Below are positions 9,514 through 18,573 of a stretch of 39,293 nt of DNA, one piece after another. The notes under the pieces are model-generated. The model saw nothing but the letters and a program-made list of their open reading frames with translations. It was not told the DNA's origin and ran no database searches. This stretch comes from Streptosporangiales bacterium (GTDB taxonomy: Bacteria > Actinomycetota > Actinomycetes > Streptosporangiales > WHST01). A program made the position numbers and the translations under genes. Where the stretch lies: the NCBI GenBank assembly GCA_009379825.1, contig WHTA01000055.1, positions 1-39,293 on the forward strand. Reading direction: 5' to 3'. The number at the start of each line of letters is the position of its first letter. Within the stretch, counting starts at the first letter, position 1.

Positions 9514-10917
9514 GTGCCCGACCGGCTTAGCTCACTCGACGTGTCGTTCCTGTACATGGAGGAGACGACCACGCCGATGCACGTCGGCACGCTCGCCCTG
9601 TTCGACGGCGACGACCGGTTCGACCTGGTGCACCTGACCAGCCTGATCGAGCGGCGGCTGGCGAAGGTGCCGCGCTACCGGCAGCGCGTGCGTACGGTGC
9701 CCGGCCGGCTGGCCAACCCGGTGTGGGTGGACGACCCGCACTTCGATATCAACTACCACGTACGCCAGTCGGTGCTGCCGAAGCCGGGCAACGACATGCA
9801 GCTGCGCGAGCTCGTCGCCCGGGTGATGAGCCGGCCGCTCGACCGCGACCGGCCGCTGTGGGAGATGTACCTCGTGGAGGGGCTCGCGGACAACAGGTTC
9901 GCGATCCTGAGCAAGACCCACCAGGCGATGGTCGACGGCGTCTCGACGGTGGAGATCGGCCAGGTCATCCTGGCCCAGGAGCCCGGTGAGTACGGGCCGG
10001 ACCCGCAGCCGTGGCAGCCCGAGCCTGAGCCGTCCTGGGTCGACCTGCTCACCGACGCGGCCGCCGGCGCCGTGCGCCGGCCGTCGATGCTGGTGGACTC
10101 GGCGCGCGGCGCGGTCGGTGACGCCAGGTCGGTGGCGGAACGGCTGTGGGGCGCTGCGAGCGGCGTGCTCGCCGTCGCGACGACCGCCGTACGGCCGGCG
10201 ACCGAGACGCCGCTGAACGGCGTGATCAGCAGCCACCGCAGGTACGCGACGGCCGCGACCGACCTGGAGGACTACCGGCGGATCCGCGGGTCCAAGGAAA
10301 TGCGGCAGGAGAACACGGTCAACGACGCCGTGCTCGCCGTCGTCGCGGGCGCGCTGCGCGAGTGGCTGCTGATGCGCGGCGAACCGGTGGTGCCGCACAC
10401 CACCGTCCGTGCGCTCGTGCCGGTGAGCGTGCGGGAGGAGCCGGAGCGCGCCGGGCCACTCGGCAACACCGTCTCCACGTACCTGGTCGACCTGCCGGTG
10501 GGGGAGAGCAACCCGGTGATGCGGCTGCACCAGGTGACGTACGCGATGCGCGCGCACAAGGAGTCCGGCCAGGGCGTCGGCGCGAACACGCTCATCGCGC
10601 TGTCCGGGTTCGCGCCCACCACGCTGCACTCGCTCGCCGCGCGTACGGCGAGCGGCCTGTCGAAGCGGCTGTTCAACCTGGTCGTCACCAACGTGCCAGG
10701 ACCGCAGACGCCGCTTTACGCGGGCGACGCCGCCATGCTGCAGACGTTCCCCGTGGTGCCGCTGGCGAAGGGGCAGGCGGTCAGCGTCGGGCTCACCTCG
10801 TACAACGGCCAGGTCTACTACGGCCTCAACGCCGACCGCGACCTGCTGCCCGACGTCGACCTGCTCGCCGACTGCGTGGTCGACTCGCTCGCCGAGCTGG
10901 TGGGGGCGGTCGAGTGA
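9514..10917 (+). CDS. WS/DGAT-family O-acyltransferase with altered active-site motif
   Basis: The product is 467 residues, the normal length for actinobacterial wax ester synthase/diacylglycerol acyltransferases that make triacylglycerol or wax esters from acyl-CoA at the membrane. The N terminus MPDRLSSLDVSFLYMEETTT-PMHVG is typical, as are SRPLDRDRPLWEMYLVEGL and, near the C terminus, NLVVTNVPGPQTPLY and SVGLTSYNG. The catalytic HHxxxDG motif reads HQAMVDG (about residues 139-145): the second His, the presumed base, is Gln. The start is GTG 9514 behind GAGGGAGGTGAC. The gene overlaps the patatin gene by 4 bp, so acyl transfer and lipid hydrolysis are encoded together. Confidence 0.9.
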   Translation: MPDRLSSLDVSFLYMEETTTPMHVGTLALFDGDDRFDLVHLTSLIERRLAKVPRYRQRVRTVPGRLANPVWVDDPHFDINYHVRQSVLPKPGNDMQLRELVARVMSRPLDRDRPLWEMYLVEGLADNRFAILSKTHQAMVDGVSTVEIGQVILAQEPGEYGPDPQPWQPEPEPSWVDLLTDAAAGAVRRPSMLVDSARGAVGDARSVAERLWGAASGVLAVATTAVRPATETPLNGVISSHRRYATAATDLEDYRRIRGSKEMRQENTVNDAVLAVVAGALREWLLMRGEPVVPHTTVRALVPVSVREEPERAGPLGNTVSTYLVDLPVGESNPVMRLHQVTYAMRAHKESGQGVGANTLIALSGFAPTTLHSLAARTASGLSKRLFNLVVTNVPGPQTPLYAGDAAMLQTFPVVPLAKGQAVSVGLTSYNGQVYYGLNADRDLLPDVDLLADCVVDSLAELVGAVE

Positions 10918-11867
10918 CCGGCGGTACCGGGTTGGTGCTCGGCGCGGGCGGCGTGCTCGGCGCCGCGTGGTTGACGGGGGTGCTGCGGGCGCTCGAGGAG
11001 GTCACCGGGTTCGACCCACGTACGGCGGACCACCTGCTCGGCACGTCCGCCGGTTCGATCATGGCCGCGGCGCTCGGCGCCGGCGTGGATACCAACGTGC
11101 TGCTGCACCACCAGCTCGGCCTGGTGGTGGAGGGCGCGCCGCAGATCGACTTCGACCCGGACGTGGACTCCGGCGGCAAGCGGCCGCCGTGGCCGAAGCC
11201 CGGCATCGGCTCGCCGGAGCTGCTGCTGAACAGCTGGCGGCACCCTGGCCAGGTGCATCCCCAGGTCGCGCTGTACTCGGTGGTCCCAGAAGGCCGGGGC
11301 GACCTGGAACCGGTCGGCCGGCTGATCGACTCGGTGAACCCGGGCGAGTGGTCGCCGCACCCGAGCTGCCGGGTGGTGGCCGTCGACTACGAGAGCGGCC
11401 TGCGCACGGTGTTCGGGGACGACGACGCGCCGCCGGCGTTGCTGCGCGACGCGGTGAAGGCGTCGTGCGCGGTGCCCGGCTGGTACCACCCGGTGCGCAT
11501 CGACGGGCGAAGGTACGTCGACGGCGGCGTTCGGTCGACGACCTCGGCCGACGCGCTTGCGGACCTTGGGCTCGACCGCGTCTACGTGCTCGCGCCGATG
11601 GCGTCGTACGAGCTCGACAAGCCGCGGTCGGTGCGCGCGGCGTTCGAGCGCGGGATGCGGAGGTTCATCACGCGGGGGCTGACCGCCGAGGTCGCCCGGC
11701 TGCGGCAGGCCGGCACCATCGTCACGGTGCTCACCCCTGGCCCCGCGGACCTGGAGATGATCGGCCCGAACCTGATGGACCCGGCCCGCCGTACCGAGGT
11801 GCTGGAGACCGCGCTGCGCACCATGACCGAGCGGTTGGAGGCCGACGAGTTGGTAGGTGACCTGTGA
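10914..11867 (+). CDS. Patatin-like phospholipase/esterase
   Basis: The product is 317 residues starting at GTG 10914, which overlaps the acyltransferase stop. The patatin fold signatures are complete: oxyanion-hole GAGGVLGAAWLTGVL (about residues 10-24), nucleophile elbow GTSAGS (Ser at about residue 46), and the catalytic Asp in YVDGGV (about residue 204). The family hydrolyses acyl esters of phospholipids or neutral lipids. The frame is open far upstream, but that part lies inside the acyltransferase gene and is noise. Pairing with a WS/DGAT gene suggests neutral-lipid turnover. Confidence 0.9.
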   Translation: MTGGTGLVLGAGGVLGAAWLTGVLRALEEVTGFDPRTADHLLGTSAGSIMAAALGAGVDTNVLLHHQLGLVVEGAPQIDFDPDVDSGGKRPPWPKPGIGSPELLLNSWRHPGQVHPQVALYSVVPEGRGDLEPVGRLIDSVNPGEWSPHPSCRVVAVDYESGLRTVFGDDDAPPALLRDAVKASCAVPGWYHPVRIDGRRYVDGGVRSTTSADALADLGLDRVYVLAPMASYELDKPRSVRAAFERGMRRFITRGLTAEVARLRQAGTIVTVLTPGPADLEMIGPNLMDPARRTEVLETALRTMTERLEADELVGDL

Positions 11868-12361
11868 TGCGCGTCTACGTGCCCGCCACCTTGCCTTCGC
11901 TCCTGGAGTACGTGAGGTCAGGTTCGGTCGCGCAACAACAGGCGTACGCGGTGACCCCGGCGCTGCGGGAGTGGTACACCGAAGGTGACCTGGAGGAGCT
12001 GGAGTACGCCGCGATGACCGCCGCCGCCCGCCGCTCGCTGCGGCTGCTCGGCGAGGAGCCGCACGCGCCGCGCAAGCGCGTGGTGATCGCCGTCGACGTC
12101 GCGGACGGCGCGGTGGCCCCGGTCGGTGAGCTGGGCAAGGACGCCGCGGCCGTACGCCTCGCCGGCCCGGTGGCGATGGTGGACGTGGTGTCGGCCCACG
12201 TCGACGACGACCTCGCGGTGTCGGACATCGCCGCGGCCGTCACCGCGCTGCCCGCCGCCGACACCGGCGACGACGACGCCGCGTTCGCCGTCGATGGTGC
12301 CGAAGCGCACGAGCTCGCCTGGTACGCGGTGCAGGAGCTGCCCGACCTGGTCGGCGAGTAG
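11867..12361 (+). CDS. DUF6912-like small protein
   Basis: The product is 164 residues beginning MRVYVPATLPSLLEYVRSGS, then AYAVTPALREWYTEGDLEELEYAAMTAAARRSL. This arrangement (MRVYxPATL, then AxxVTPALREWY) is seen in an uncharacterised actinobacterial family. ATG 11867 shares its A with the patatin stop (TGATG); GTG 11864 is a possible alternative. The middle part is a beta-rich stretch (VVIAVDVADG, AMVDVVSAHVDD). The C-terminal ELAWYAVQELPDLV is also conserved in the family as I recall it. Function is unknown. It ends 7 bp from the convergent reductase gene. Confidence 0.75.
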   Translation: MRVYVPATLPSLLEYVRSGSVAQQQAYAVTPALREWYTEGDLEELEYAAMTAAARRSLRLLGEEPHAPRKRVVIAVDVADGAVAPVGELGKDAAAVRLAGPVAMVDVVSAHVDDDLAVSDIAAAVTALPAADTGDDDAAFAVDGAEAHELAWYAVQELPDLVGE

Positions 12362-12368
12362 CGCGACG

Positions 12369-12929
12369 CTACGCCGGTGCGTACCGCGTGTACGTGATGC
12401 CGCAGCGGAACGCCTGCGCGTCGAGCAACCGCAGCTGCGGCACCTCGAACCCGTCGGGGAACAACCGCCGGCCGCCACCCTGCACGACGGGGTAGACGAA
12501 CAACCGGTACTCGTCGACCAACCCGGCGGCGATAAGGGCGTGGCACAACGTGATGCTGCCGGTGGTCACGATGTCGCGGCCCGGTGTCGCCTTCAGCACC
12601 CGCACCTCCTCGACCGGGTTGCCGGCAAGCACCGTGGAGTTCCGCCACTGCGGGTCGGTCATCGTCGAGGAGACGACGTGCTTCTGCACCTGGTCGAGGT
12701 ATGCGGTGACACCGGTGCTGTCCGCGGACTGCTGCGGCCAGTAGCCGCGCAGGTCCTCGAACGTCTGGCGGCCGACGAGGAAACCGTCCGTCGCCTGCTG
12801 CTGGTGGTGTAGCTCGTCGAGCAGGTCCGAGTTGTCCACGTCGCCCTGGCCCTGGGGGTCGAACCAGTCCCCGAGCATCTCGATCGAGCCGTCGACGGTG
12901 ACGTTCTGCGTCACTGCGAGCGTGCGCAA
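12369..12929 (-). CDS. DHFR/RibD C-terminal-like reductase
   Basis: The product is 186 residues with the features of the RibD C-terminal/dihydrofolate reductase-like family. These are MRTLAVTQNVTVDGSIE at the start, FLVGRQTFEDLRGYWPQQ, HVVSSTM, DIVTTGSITLCHALIAAGLV (dinucleotide-binding loop) and the closing DEYRLFVYPVVQGGGRRLF. Such proteins bind NADPH; the substrate is usually unknown and most are not true folate reductases. The start is TTG at 12929, with GGAGGCACC just upstream. It lies 10 bp downstream of the SRPBCC gene on the same strand, so the two form an operon. Confidence 0.88.
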   Translation of the reverse strand: MRTLAVTQNVTVDGSIEMLGDWFDPQGQGDVDNSDLLDELHHQQQATDGFLVGRQTFEDLRGYWPQQSADSTGVTAYLDQVQKHVVSSTMTDPQWRNSTVLAGNPVEEVRVLKATPGRDIVTTGSITLCHALIAAGLVDEYRLFVYPVVQGGGRRLFPDGFEVPQLRLLDAQAFRCGITYTRYAPA

Positions 12930-12939
12930 CGGTGCCTCC

Positions 12940-13425
12940 TCAAACCCGGACGGTGGCCAGCTCGGCGAGGTGGCGCAGCGAGTTCTCCAGGTGGCTCATC
13001 GGGAACGGAGGGAACTGGAGGTACTCCCGTATGAACGCGGGTACCGCCGACCAGTCGTAGGTGAGCGTCACCTCCGTCTCGGCGGGGCCGGCGGCGCTCA
13101 GGTCGTACCGCCAGACCCAGCCGCCGAACGAGAGGTTGCCGTCGCCGGCCTGGTCCTCCTGGCCGGGTTCCCAGGCGATGGCGTGCGGCGCCTCGAACAC
13201 GACGACCTTGTTGGCTATCTCGTAGTCCCCGTCCGGGTGGTTCTTGTGGTACATGGCGATCCGGAAGACCTGCCCGGTGGCGGTCAGCTGCTCACCGTCG
13301 AGCGCGTCTCTGACCCAGCCCGTGCCGTCGATCGCGGCGTGCGTCGAGGGGTCGGCTAGGACCGCGAAGACGGTCTCCACCGGCGCCGGGATGGTGGTGC
13401 TCACGTGGACTGCTTCGTGCGTCAT
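12940..13425 (-). CDS. SRPBCC-family (polyketide cyclase/START-like) protein
   Basis: The product is 161 residues. It begins MTHEAVHVSTTIPAPVETVF with the helix-grip-fold hallmark of VxxTIxAPxExVFxxLADPSTHxxIDGTGWV, and ends with the long C-terminal helix FPMSHLENSLRHLAELA. The fold forms a hydrophobic ligand pocket; the ligand is unknown. ATG 13425 is preceded by GGAGGTCGACC. A longer frame to 13491 lacks family support. It is divergent from hrpA across about 120 bp and co-directional with the reductase gene. Confidence 0.88.
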   Translation of the reverse strand: MTHEAVHVSTTIPAPVETVFAVLADPSTHAAIDGTGWVRDALDGEQLTATGQVFRIAMYHKNHPDGDYEIANKVVVFEAPHAIAWEPGQEDQAGDGNLSFGGWVWRYDLSAAGPAETEVTLTYDWSAVPAFIREYLQFPPFPMSHLENSLRHLAELATVRV

Positions 13426-13544
13426 GGTCGACCTCCGAGCCGTGGTGACATCGTGCTTCGAGTAATGACCGCGCCGCCCACGGAAACTCATCGCACCCGG
13501 GGAAAGCGGTCTCGTATCCTTGGCGGTGGCATGGAAGTACGTCC

Positions 13545-16500
13545 GTGAACTCGTCGCCTGCTGGCCTGCGGCGACGCCTGTCCGGGGTGATGCTGCGCGA
13601 CGAGCGCCGGTTGCGGCGGCGCGTCGACAAGCTGCAGAAGACCCGTGACGAGGCGGCGCGGCAGGCGTTGGCCGAACAGCTCTCCGCCGACCTCGACGCC
13701 GCGCAACAGCGGGTGGAGCGGCGGCGTGCCGTGGTACCCGAGATCACATACCCGGACGAGCTACCGGTCAGCCAGCGCAAGGACGAGCTGCTCGCCGCCA
13801 TCCGCGACCACCAGGTGGTCGTAGTCGCCGGCGAGACCGGGTCGGGCAAGACCACCCAGCTGCCGAAGATCTGCCTGGAGCTCGGCCGTGGCGTACGCGG
13901 CGCCATCGGCCACACCCAGCCGCGGCGGCTGGCCGCCCGAACGGTCGCCGAGCGCATCGCCGAGGAGCTGGGCGTCGAGGTCGGCGGCGCCGTCGGCTGG
14001 AAGGTGCGGTTCACCGACTCGGCCAGCGACGACACGCTGGTTAAGCTGATGACCGACGGCATCCTCCTCGCCGAGCTGCAGAACGACCGGATGCTGCGCC
14101 AGTACGACACGATCATCGTGGACGAGGCGCACGAGCGCAGCCTGAACATCGACTTCATCCTCGGTTATCTGAAGCAGCTGCTGCCGCGCCGGCCCGACCT
14201 GAAGGTCATCATCACCTCGGCGACCATCGACCCGCAGCGGTTCGCCAGGCACTTCGACGACGCGCCTGTGGTCGAGGTGTCCGGGCGTACGTACCCGGTC
14301 GAGGTGCGGTACCGGCCACTGGAGGACGCCGACGCCGACCGCACGCAGGGGATCTGCGACGCCGTGGACGAGCTCTACACGGAGACGTCACGCGGCGACA
14401 TCCTCGCCTTCCTCTCCGGTGAACGCGAGATCCGCGACACGGCCGACGAGCTGCGTAAGCACCTGGAACGGCACCGGCTGCCGATCGAGGTGCTGCCGCT
14501 GTACGCGCGGCTGGCGGCGGCGGAGCAGCACAAGGTGTTCCAGCGGCACACCGGGCGCCGTATCGTGCTGGCGACGAACGTCGCGGAGACCTCGCTCACC
14601 GTGCCGGGCATCGAGTACGTCATCGACCCCGGCAGCGCCAGGATCTCCCGCTACAGCCAGCGCACGAAGGTGCAGCGGCTGCCGATCGAGCCCATCTCGC
14701 AGGCGTCCGCGAACCAACGAAAGGGCCGGTGCGGCCGGGTCGCCGACGGCATCTGCATCCGGCTGTACGCGGAGGAGGACTTCGTCGGCCGGCCGGAGTT
14801 CACCGACCCGGAGATCCTGCGTACGAGCCTCGCGTCGGTCATCCTGCAGATGCATGCGGCCGGCTTGGGGGAGATCACCGACTTCCCGTTCCTCGACCCG
14901 CCGGACAGGCGCAGCGTCACCGCCGGGATGCAGCTGCTCGAGGAGCTCGGCGCGCTCGACCCGAAGGTCACAGAACCCGGCAAGCGGTTGACGGCCGTGG
15001 GCCGCAAGCTCGCGCAGCTGCCGGTCGACCCGCGGCTGGCCCGGATGGTGGTGGCGGCCGACCACTACGGCTGCGTGCGCGAGGTGCTCGTCGTCGCGGC
15101 CGCGCTGGCGATCCAGGACCCGCGGGAGCGGCCGTCGGGCAGCGAGCAGGCTGCGGACGAGAAGCACCGCAGGTTCGCCGACGAGGGCTCCGACTTCGCC
15201 GGGCTGCTGACGCTGTGGCAGTACCTCAAGGACAAGCAGCGGGAGCTGTCGTCGAACCAGTTCAGGCGGATGTGCCGCAACGAGTACCTCAACTACCTGC
15301 GCGTGCGCGAGTGGCAGGACGTCGAGGGCCAGCTGCGGCAGATCGCGAAGGGCCTCGGCATCCACGCGCGCGGCAGACCCGCCTCGGGCGAGACGATCCA
15401 CCAGGCGCTGCTCGCCGGCCTGCTCTCGCACGTCGGTATGCGCGACCCGGACAAGCGCGACTACGCGGGCGCGCGCGGCACGAGGTTCGCTATCTTCCCC
15501 GGCTCCGGGCTGTTCAAGAAGAGCCCGCAGTGGGTGATGGCGGCCGAGCTGGTGGAGACGTCCAGGCTGTGGGCCCGTACGGTGGCGCGGATCGAGCCGG
15601 AGTGGGTCGAGTCGCTCGCCGGGCACCTGGTGAAGCGGGAGTACAGCGAACCGCACTGGGAGAAGAAGCGCGCGGCGGTGGTGGCGTACGAGCGGGTCAC
15701 GCTCTACGGCCTGCCGGTCGTCGCGGGGCGCAAGGTGAACTACGCGCAGCACGACCCCGAGCTGTGCCGCGAGCTGTTCATCCGGCACGCGCTCGTCGAG
15801 GGCGACTGGGACACCCATCACGAGTTCTTCCACGAGAACCGCGCGCTGCTCGACGAGGTCGAGGACCTGGAGCGGCGGGCGCGGCGGCGCGGCATCGTCG
15901 TCGACGACGAGACGCTGTTCGAGTTCTACGACCAGGGAGTCGGCGCGGAGGCCGTCTCCGGCCGGCACTTCGACAGCTGGTGGAAGAAGACCAGGCGCAC
16001 CCAGCCGCACCTGCTGACGTTCGACAAGACCGACCTGGTCAGCGACGCCGCCGACCGGGTCAGCGACGACGCCTACCCGGAAACCTGGGCACACGCCGAC
16101 GCCGAGCTGCCGCTGAGCTACGAGTTCGACCCCGGCACCGCGGTCGACGGGGTGACCGTGCGGCTGCCGCTCGCCACGCTCAACCAGGTGTCCGCGGACG
16201 AGTTCGCGTGGCACGTGCCCGGGCTGCGCGAGGAGCTGGTCACCGCACTCATCAAGACGTTGCCGAAGTCGCTGCGGCGGCACTTCGTGCCCGCACCCGA
16301 CCACGCGCAGGCGGCGCTGGCGCGGCTCGACCCCGGCGGCGGCCCGCTGCTCGACGCGCTCGGCCGTGAGCTGGAGCGAACCACAGGCGTGTGGGTGCCG
16401 CCGGACGCCTGGCGTCCGGACCAGCTGCCCGGCCACCTGCGGATGACCTTCCAGGTCGTGGATGCGGACGGCGCGGTGCTCGCCACGGGCAAGGACCTCG

Positions 16501-17432
16501 CCGCCGTCAAGGAGGAGGTCAGGCCGCGGCTGCAGCAGACCCTGTCCGCCGTCGCGGCCGGTCTGGAGCGCAACGGGGTCCGTACCTGGGACGTCGGCAC
16601 GCTGCCGCGCACCGAGCAACGCGACCACGGCGGCTACCAGGTGAAGGCGTACCCCGCGCTGGTGGACGAGGGCGACAGCGTCGCCGTGCGGCTGCTGGAG
16701 AGCGAGGCCGAGCAGCGGCGGGAGATGTGGCGCGGCATCCGGCGACTGCTGCTGCTCGAGCTGCCCGCCCCCATCAAGGTCGTGGACAAGCAGCTGAGCA
16801 CCCCGGCGAAGCTGGCGCTGAGCAACAACCCGCACGGCGGGATCAGTGCGCTGCTCGCCGACTGCGCCGACTGCGCGGTGGACGCGCTCATGCGCGACGG
16901 CGGTGCACCTGTCTGGGACGAGGCGGGGTATGCGCGGCTGCGCGACGTCGTGCGGGCGGGCTACGCCGACGCTCTCGGCGACGTCGTGCGGCAGGTCGAG
17001 CGCATCCTCGCGACCGCACACCAGGCGCAGGCGGCGCTCGCCGGCATGACCGGTTCGGCGGTCGCTGCGGCACGCGACGACATGCGCGCCCAGTACGCCG
17101 GGCTGGTCCATCCCGGCTTCGTGGCCGGAACCGGCCGGTCGCGGCTGCCCGACGTACTGCGGTACCTGCGCGGCATCCAGCGGCGGATCGAGCGGCTGCC
17201 GGACAACCCCGCACGCGACGCGGACCGGCAGCAGGCCGTAGCGATCGTGACCGAGGCGTACCAGGAGGCGCGCGACCGGGCACCCGCGGACGGTTCGCAC
17301 GACGAGGCGCTGACCGAGGTGCGCTGGATGCTCGAAGAGCTGCGGATCAGCCACTTCGCGCAGGTGCTCGGCACCGCGTACCCGATATCGGAGAACCGCA
17401 TCTACCGCGTGCTGGACCGGCTGACGGCCTGA
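13545..17432 (+). CDS. hrpA: ATP-dependent RNA helicase HrpA (DEAH box)
   Basis: The product is 1295 residues, the full length of bacterial HrpA. Visible motifs are GETGSGKTTQ (motif I, about residue 95), TQPRRLAARTVAERIAEELG (Ia), DEAHERSLNIDFILG (II, about 192), ITSATIDPQRF (III), FLSGEREI, LATNVAETSLTVPGIEYVID (V) and QRKGRCGRVADG (VI). The winged-helix/ratchet domains follow, and then the large HrpA-specific C-terminal DUF3418-like part. HrpA resolves stalled or collided ribosomes or remodels mRNA in other bacteria. GTG 13545 is the first plausible start; an internal GTG at 13587 (VMLRDERRLRRRV) is possible, and no strong ribosome-binding site decides between them. Confidence 0.95.
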   Translation: MNSSPAGLRRRLSGVMLRDERRLRRRVDKLQKTRDEAARQALAEQLSADLDAAQQRVERRRAVVPEITYPDELPVSQRKDELLAAIRDHQVVVVAGETGSGKTTQLPKICLELGRGVRGAIGHTQPRRLAARTVAERIAEELGVEVGGAVGWKVRFTDSASDDTLVKLMTDGILLAELQNDRMLRQYDTIIVDEAHERSLNIDFILGYLKQLLPRRPDLKVIITSATIDPQRFARHFDDAPVVEVSGRTYPVEVRYRPLEDADADRTQGICDAVDELYTETSRGDILAFLSGEREIRDTADELRKHLERHRLPIEVLPLYARLAAAEQHKVFQRHTGRRIVLATNVAETSLTVPGIEYVIDPGSARISRYSQRTKVQRLPIEPISQASANQRKGRCGRVADGICIRLYAEEDFVGRPEFTDPEILRTSLASVILQMHAAGLGEITDFPFLDPPDRRSVTAGMQLLEELGALDPKVTEPGKRLTAVGRKLAQLPVDPRLARMVVAADHYGCVREVLVVAAALAIQDPRERPSGSEQAADEKHRRFADEGSDFAGLLTLWQYLKDKQRELSSNQFRRMCRNEYLNYLRVREWQDVEGQLRQIAKGLGIHARGRPASGETIHQALLAGLLSHVGMRDPDKRDYAGARGTRFAIFPGSGLFKKSPQWVMAAELVETSRLWARTVARIEPEWVESLAGHLVKREYSEPHWEKKRAAVVAYERVTLYGLPVVAGRKVNYAQHDPELCRELFIRHALVEGDWDTHHEFFHENRALLDEVEDLERRARRRGIVVDDETLFEFYDQGVGAEAVSGRHFDSWWKKTRRTQPHLLTFDKTDLVSDAADRVSDDAYPETWAHADAELPLSYEFDPGTAVDGVTVRLPLATLNQVSADEFAWHVPGLREELVTALIKTLPKSLRRHFVPAPDHAQAALARLDPGGGPLLDALGRELERTTGVWVPPDAWRPDQLPGHLRMTFQVVDADGAVLATGKDLAAVKEEVRPRLQQTLSAVAAGLERNGVRTWDVGTLPRTEQRDHGGYQVKAYPALVDEGDSVAVRLLESEAEQRREMWRGIRRLLLLELPAPIKVVDKQLSTPAKLALSNNPHGGISALLADCADCAVDALMRDGGAPVWDEAGYARLRDVVRAGYADALGDVVRQVERILATAHQAQAALAGMTGSAVAAARDDMRAQYAGLVHPGFVAGTGRSRLPDVLRYLRGIQRRIERLPDNPARDADRQQAVAIVTEAYQEARDRAPADGSHDEALTEVRWMLEELRISHFAQVLGTAYPISENRIYRVLDRLTA

Positions 17433-17562
17433 GTCCGCCGGGTACGCCGAAGATGAGAAAACATCTCTGTTCGATGAGAAAGCTGTCATATACCTGGTGT
17501 TGGGCGTGGTCCTGCGCGTTGGATGAGGCATCATTTCGCAGCAATCGGCACCAGGAGAGCGC

Positions 17563-18573
17563 ATGCGGCCCCGACTTCTCGTCCTCTCCCGGCAAGGCGC
17601 CGCCAGCCTGTCGCGGCACGCGATGCCCGAGCTGAGATCGCTGGCGGACGTACGGGTAGTCGCCGCCTCGGCCGCACCCTCGCCGGCCGAGGCGGCCGAG
17701 CTACTCGCGGACGTCGACGTGCTCGCCGCCACGAACGTCTGCCTGCCGCGGCTCGACGCCGACCTGCTCGACGCCGCACCGCGGCTGGCCGGTGTGGTGC
17801 TCTACGCCACCGGTTACGACCACCTGGATGTGTCGTTGCTGCGCGACCGGTGCGTGCGGCTGTCGGTGCTGCCCGAATACGCGACCGAGGCGGTCGCCGA
17901 ACACTGCCTCGCGCAGGTGTTCGCGCTGGCCACCCGGCTGCACCTGGCGCATGACCGCAGCAGGGGCGTCGTGCCGCCGACGGCGTCGCTGCGTGGCATC
18001 GAGCTCGCCGGGCGCACGCTCGGGGTGGTCGGCGTCGGCCGGATCGGCTCGCGGCTGGCGGAGTTGGCGCGCGGCATCGGCATGCACGTCGTCGGCTGCG
18101 ACGTCGACCCGGTGACCCGGGTGGAGCGCGCCACGTCCGGTGTCACCATGCTGGAGCTGGCTGAGCTGCTGCCGGCCAGCGACGTCGTGGCGGTGTGCGC
18201 GAGCGCGCACCGGACGCCGCCGCCGATCCTCGGCGCGCGGGAGCTCTACCTGATGCGGCCGCATAGCCTGCTGGCGAACATCGGCCGGCCGCAGCTGGTC
18301 GACCTGCCTGCGGCGCTGGCCGCCGTGCGGGCGGGCCGGCTCCGCGGCTACGCCGTCGACGAGGTGGTCGTGGACTCGCGTACCGACGGTGACCTGCTCG
18401 ACGAGGGCCGCATCCTGCAGACCGGGCACAGTGCGTGGTGGCGCGACGAGGTGCTCAGCCGCGGTGCCCGCCAGTGGACCGGGCACATCCTGGCCATGCT
18501 CCGTGGCTCGCCGCTCGACGTGGTGACCGACGGTGAGGGCAGCTGCGAGGAGCTGACGGGAGTCGTCGGGTGA
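17563..18573 (+). CDS. D-isomer-specific 2-hydroxyacid dehydrogenase-like protein
   Basis: The product is 336 residues with the two-domain layout of the NAD-dependent D-2-hydroxyacid dehydrogenases. The nucleotide-binding loop is LGVVGVGRIGSRLAELARGI (about residues 149-168), and the Arg-containing loop is NIGRPQLVDLPAALAAVRAG. YAVDEVVVDS holds the region of the acidic partner, and QTGHSAWW the catalytic His. The Arg loop reads GRPQ rather than the usual ARGG, so the substrate may be unusual. ATG 17563 follows CAGGAGAGCGC. The preceding 130 bp (17433-17562) are AT-rich for this genome and contain GATGAGAAA twice (17454 and 17475 region), a possible promoter region. The gene overlaps the downstream membrane protein gene by 4 bp. 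Confidence 0.85.
   Translation: MRPRLLVLSRQGAASLSRHAMPELRSLADVRVVAASAAPSPAEAAELLADVDVLAATNVCLPRLDADLLDAAPRLAGVVLYATGYDHLDVSLLRDRCVRLSVLPEYATEAVAEHCLAQVFALATRLHLAHDRSRGVVPPTASLRGIELAGRTLGVVGVGRIGSRLAELARGIGMHVVGCDVDPVTRVERATSGVTMLELAELLPASDVVAVCASAHRTPPPILGARELYLMRPHSLLANIGRPQLVDLPAALAAVRAGRLRGYAVDEVVVDSRTDGDLLDEGRILQTGHSAWWRDEVLSRGARQWTGHILAMLRGSPLDVVTDGEGSCEELTGVVG

Noticed and set aside
14388-17732. Long antisense frame opposite hrpA
   Set aside because: No domain, no ribosome-binding site, and it overlaps a clearly conserved helicase; artefact of high third-position GC.
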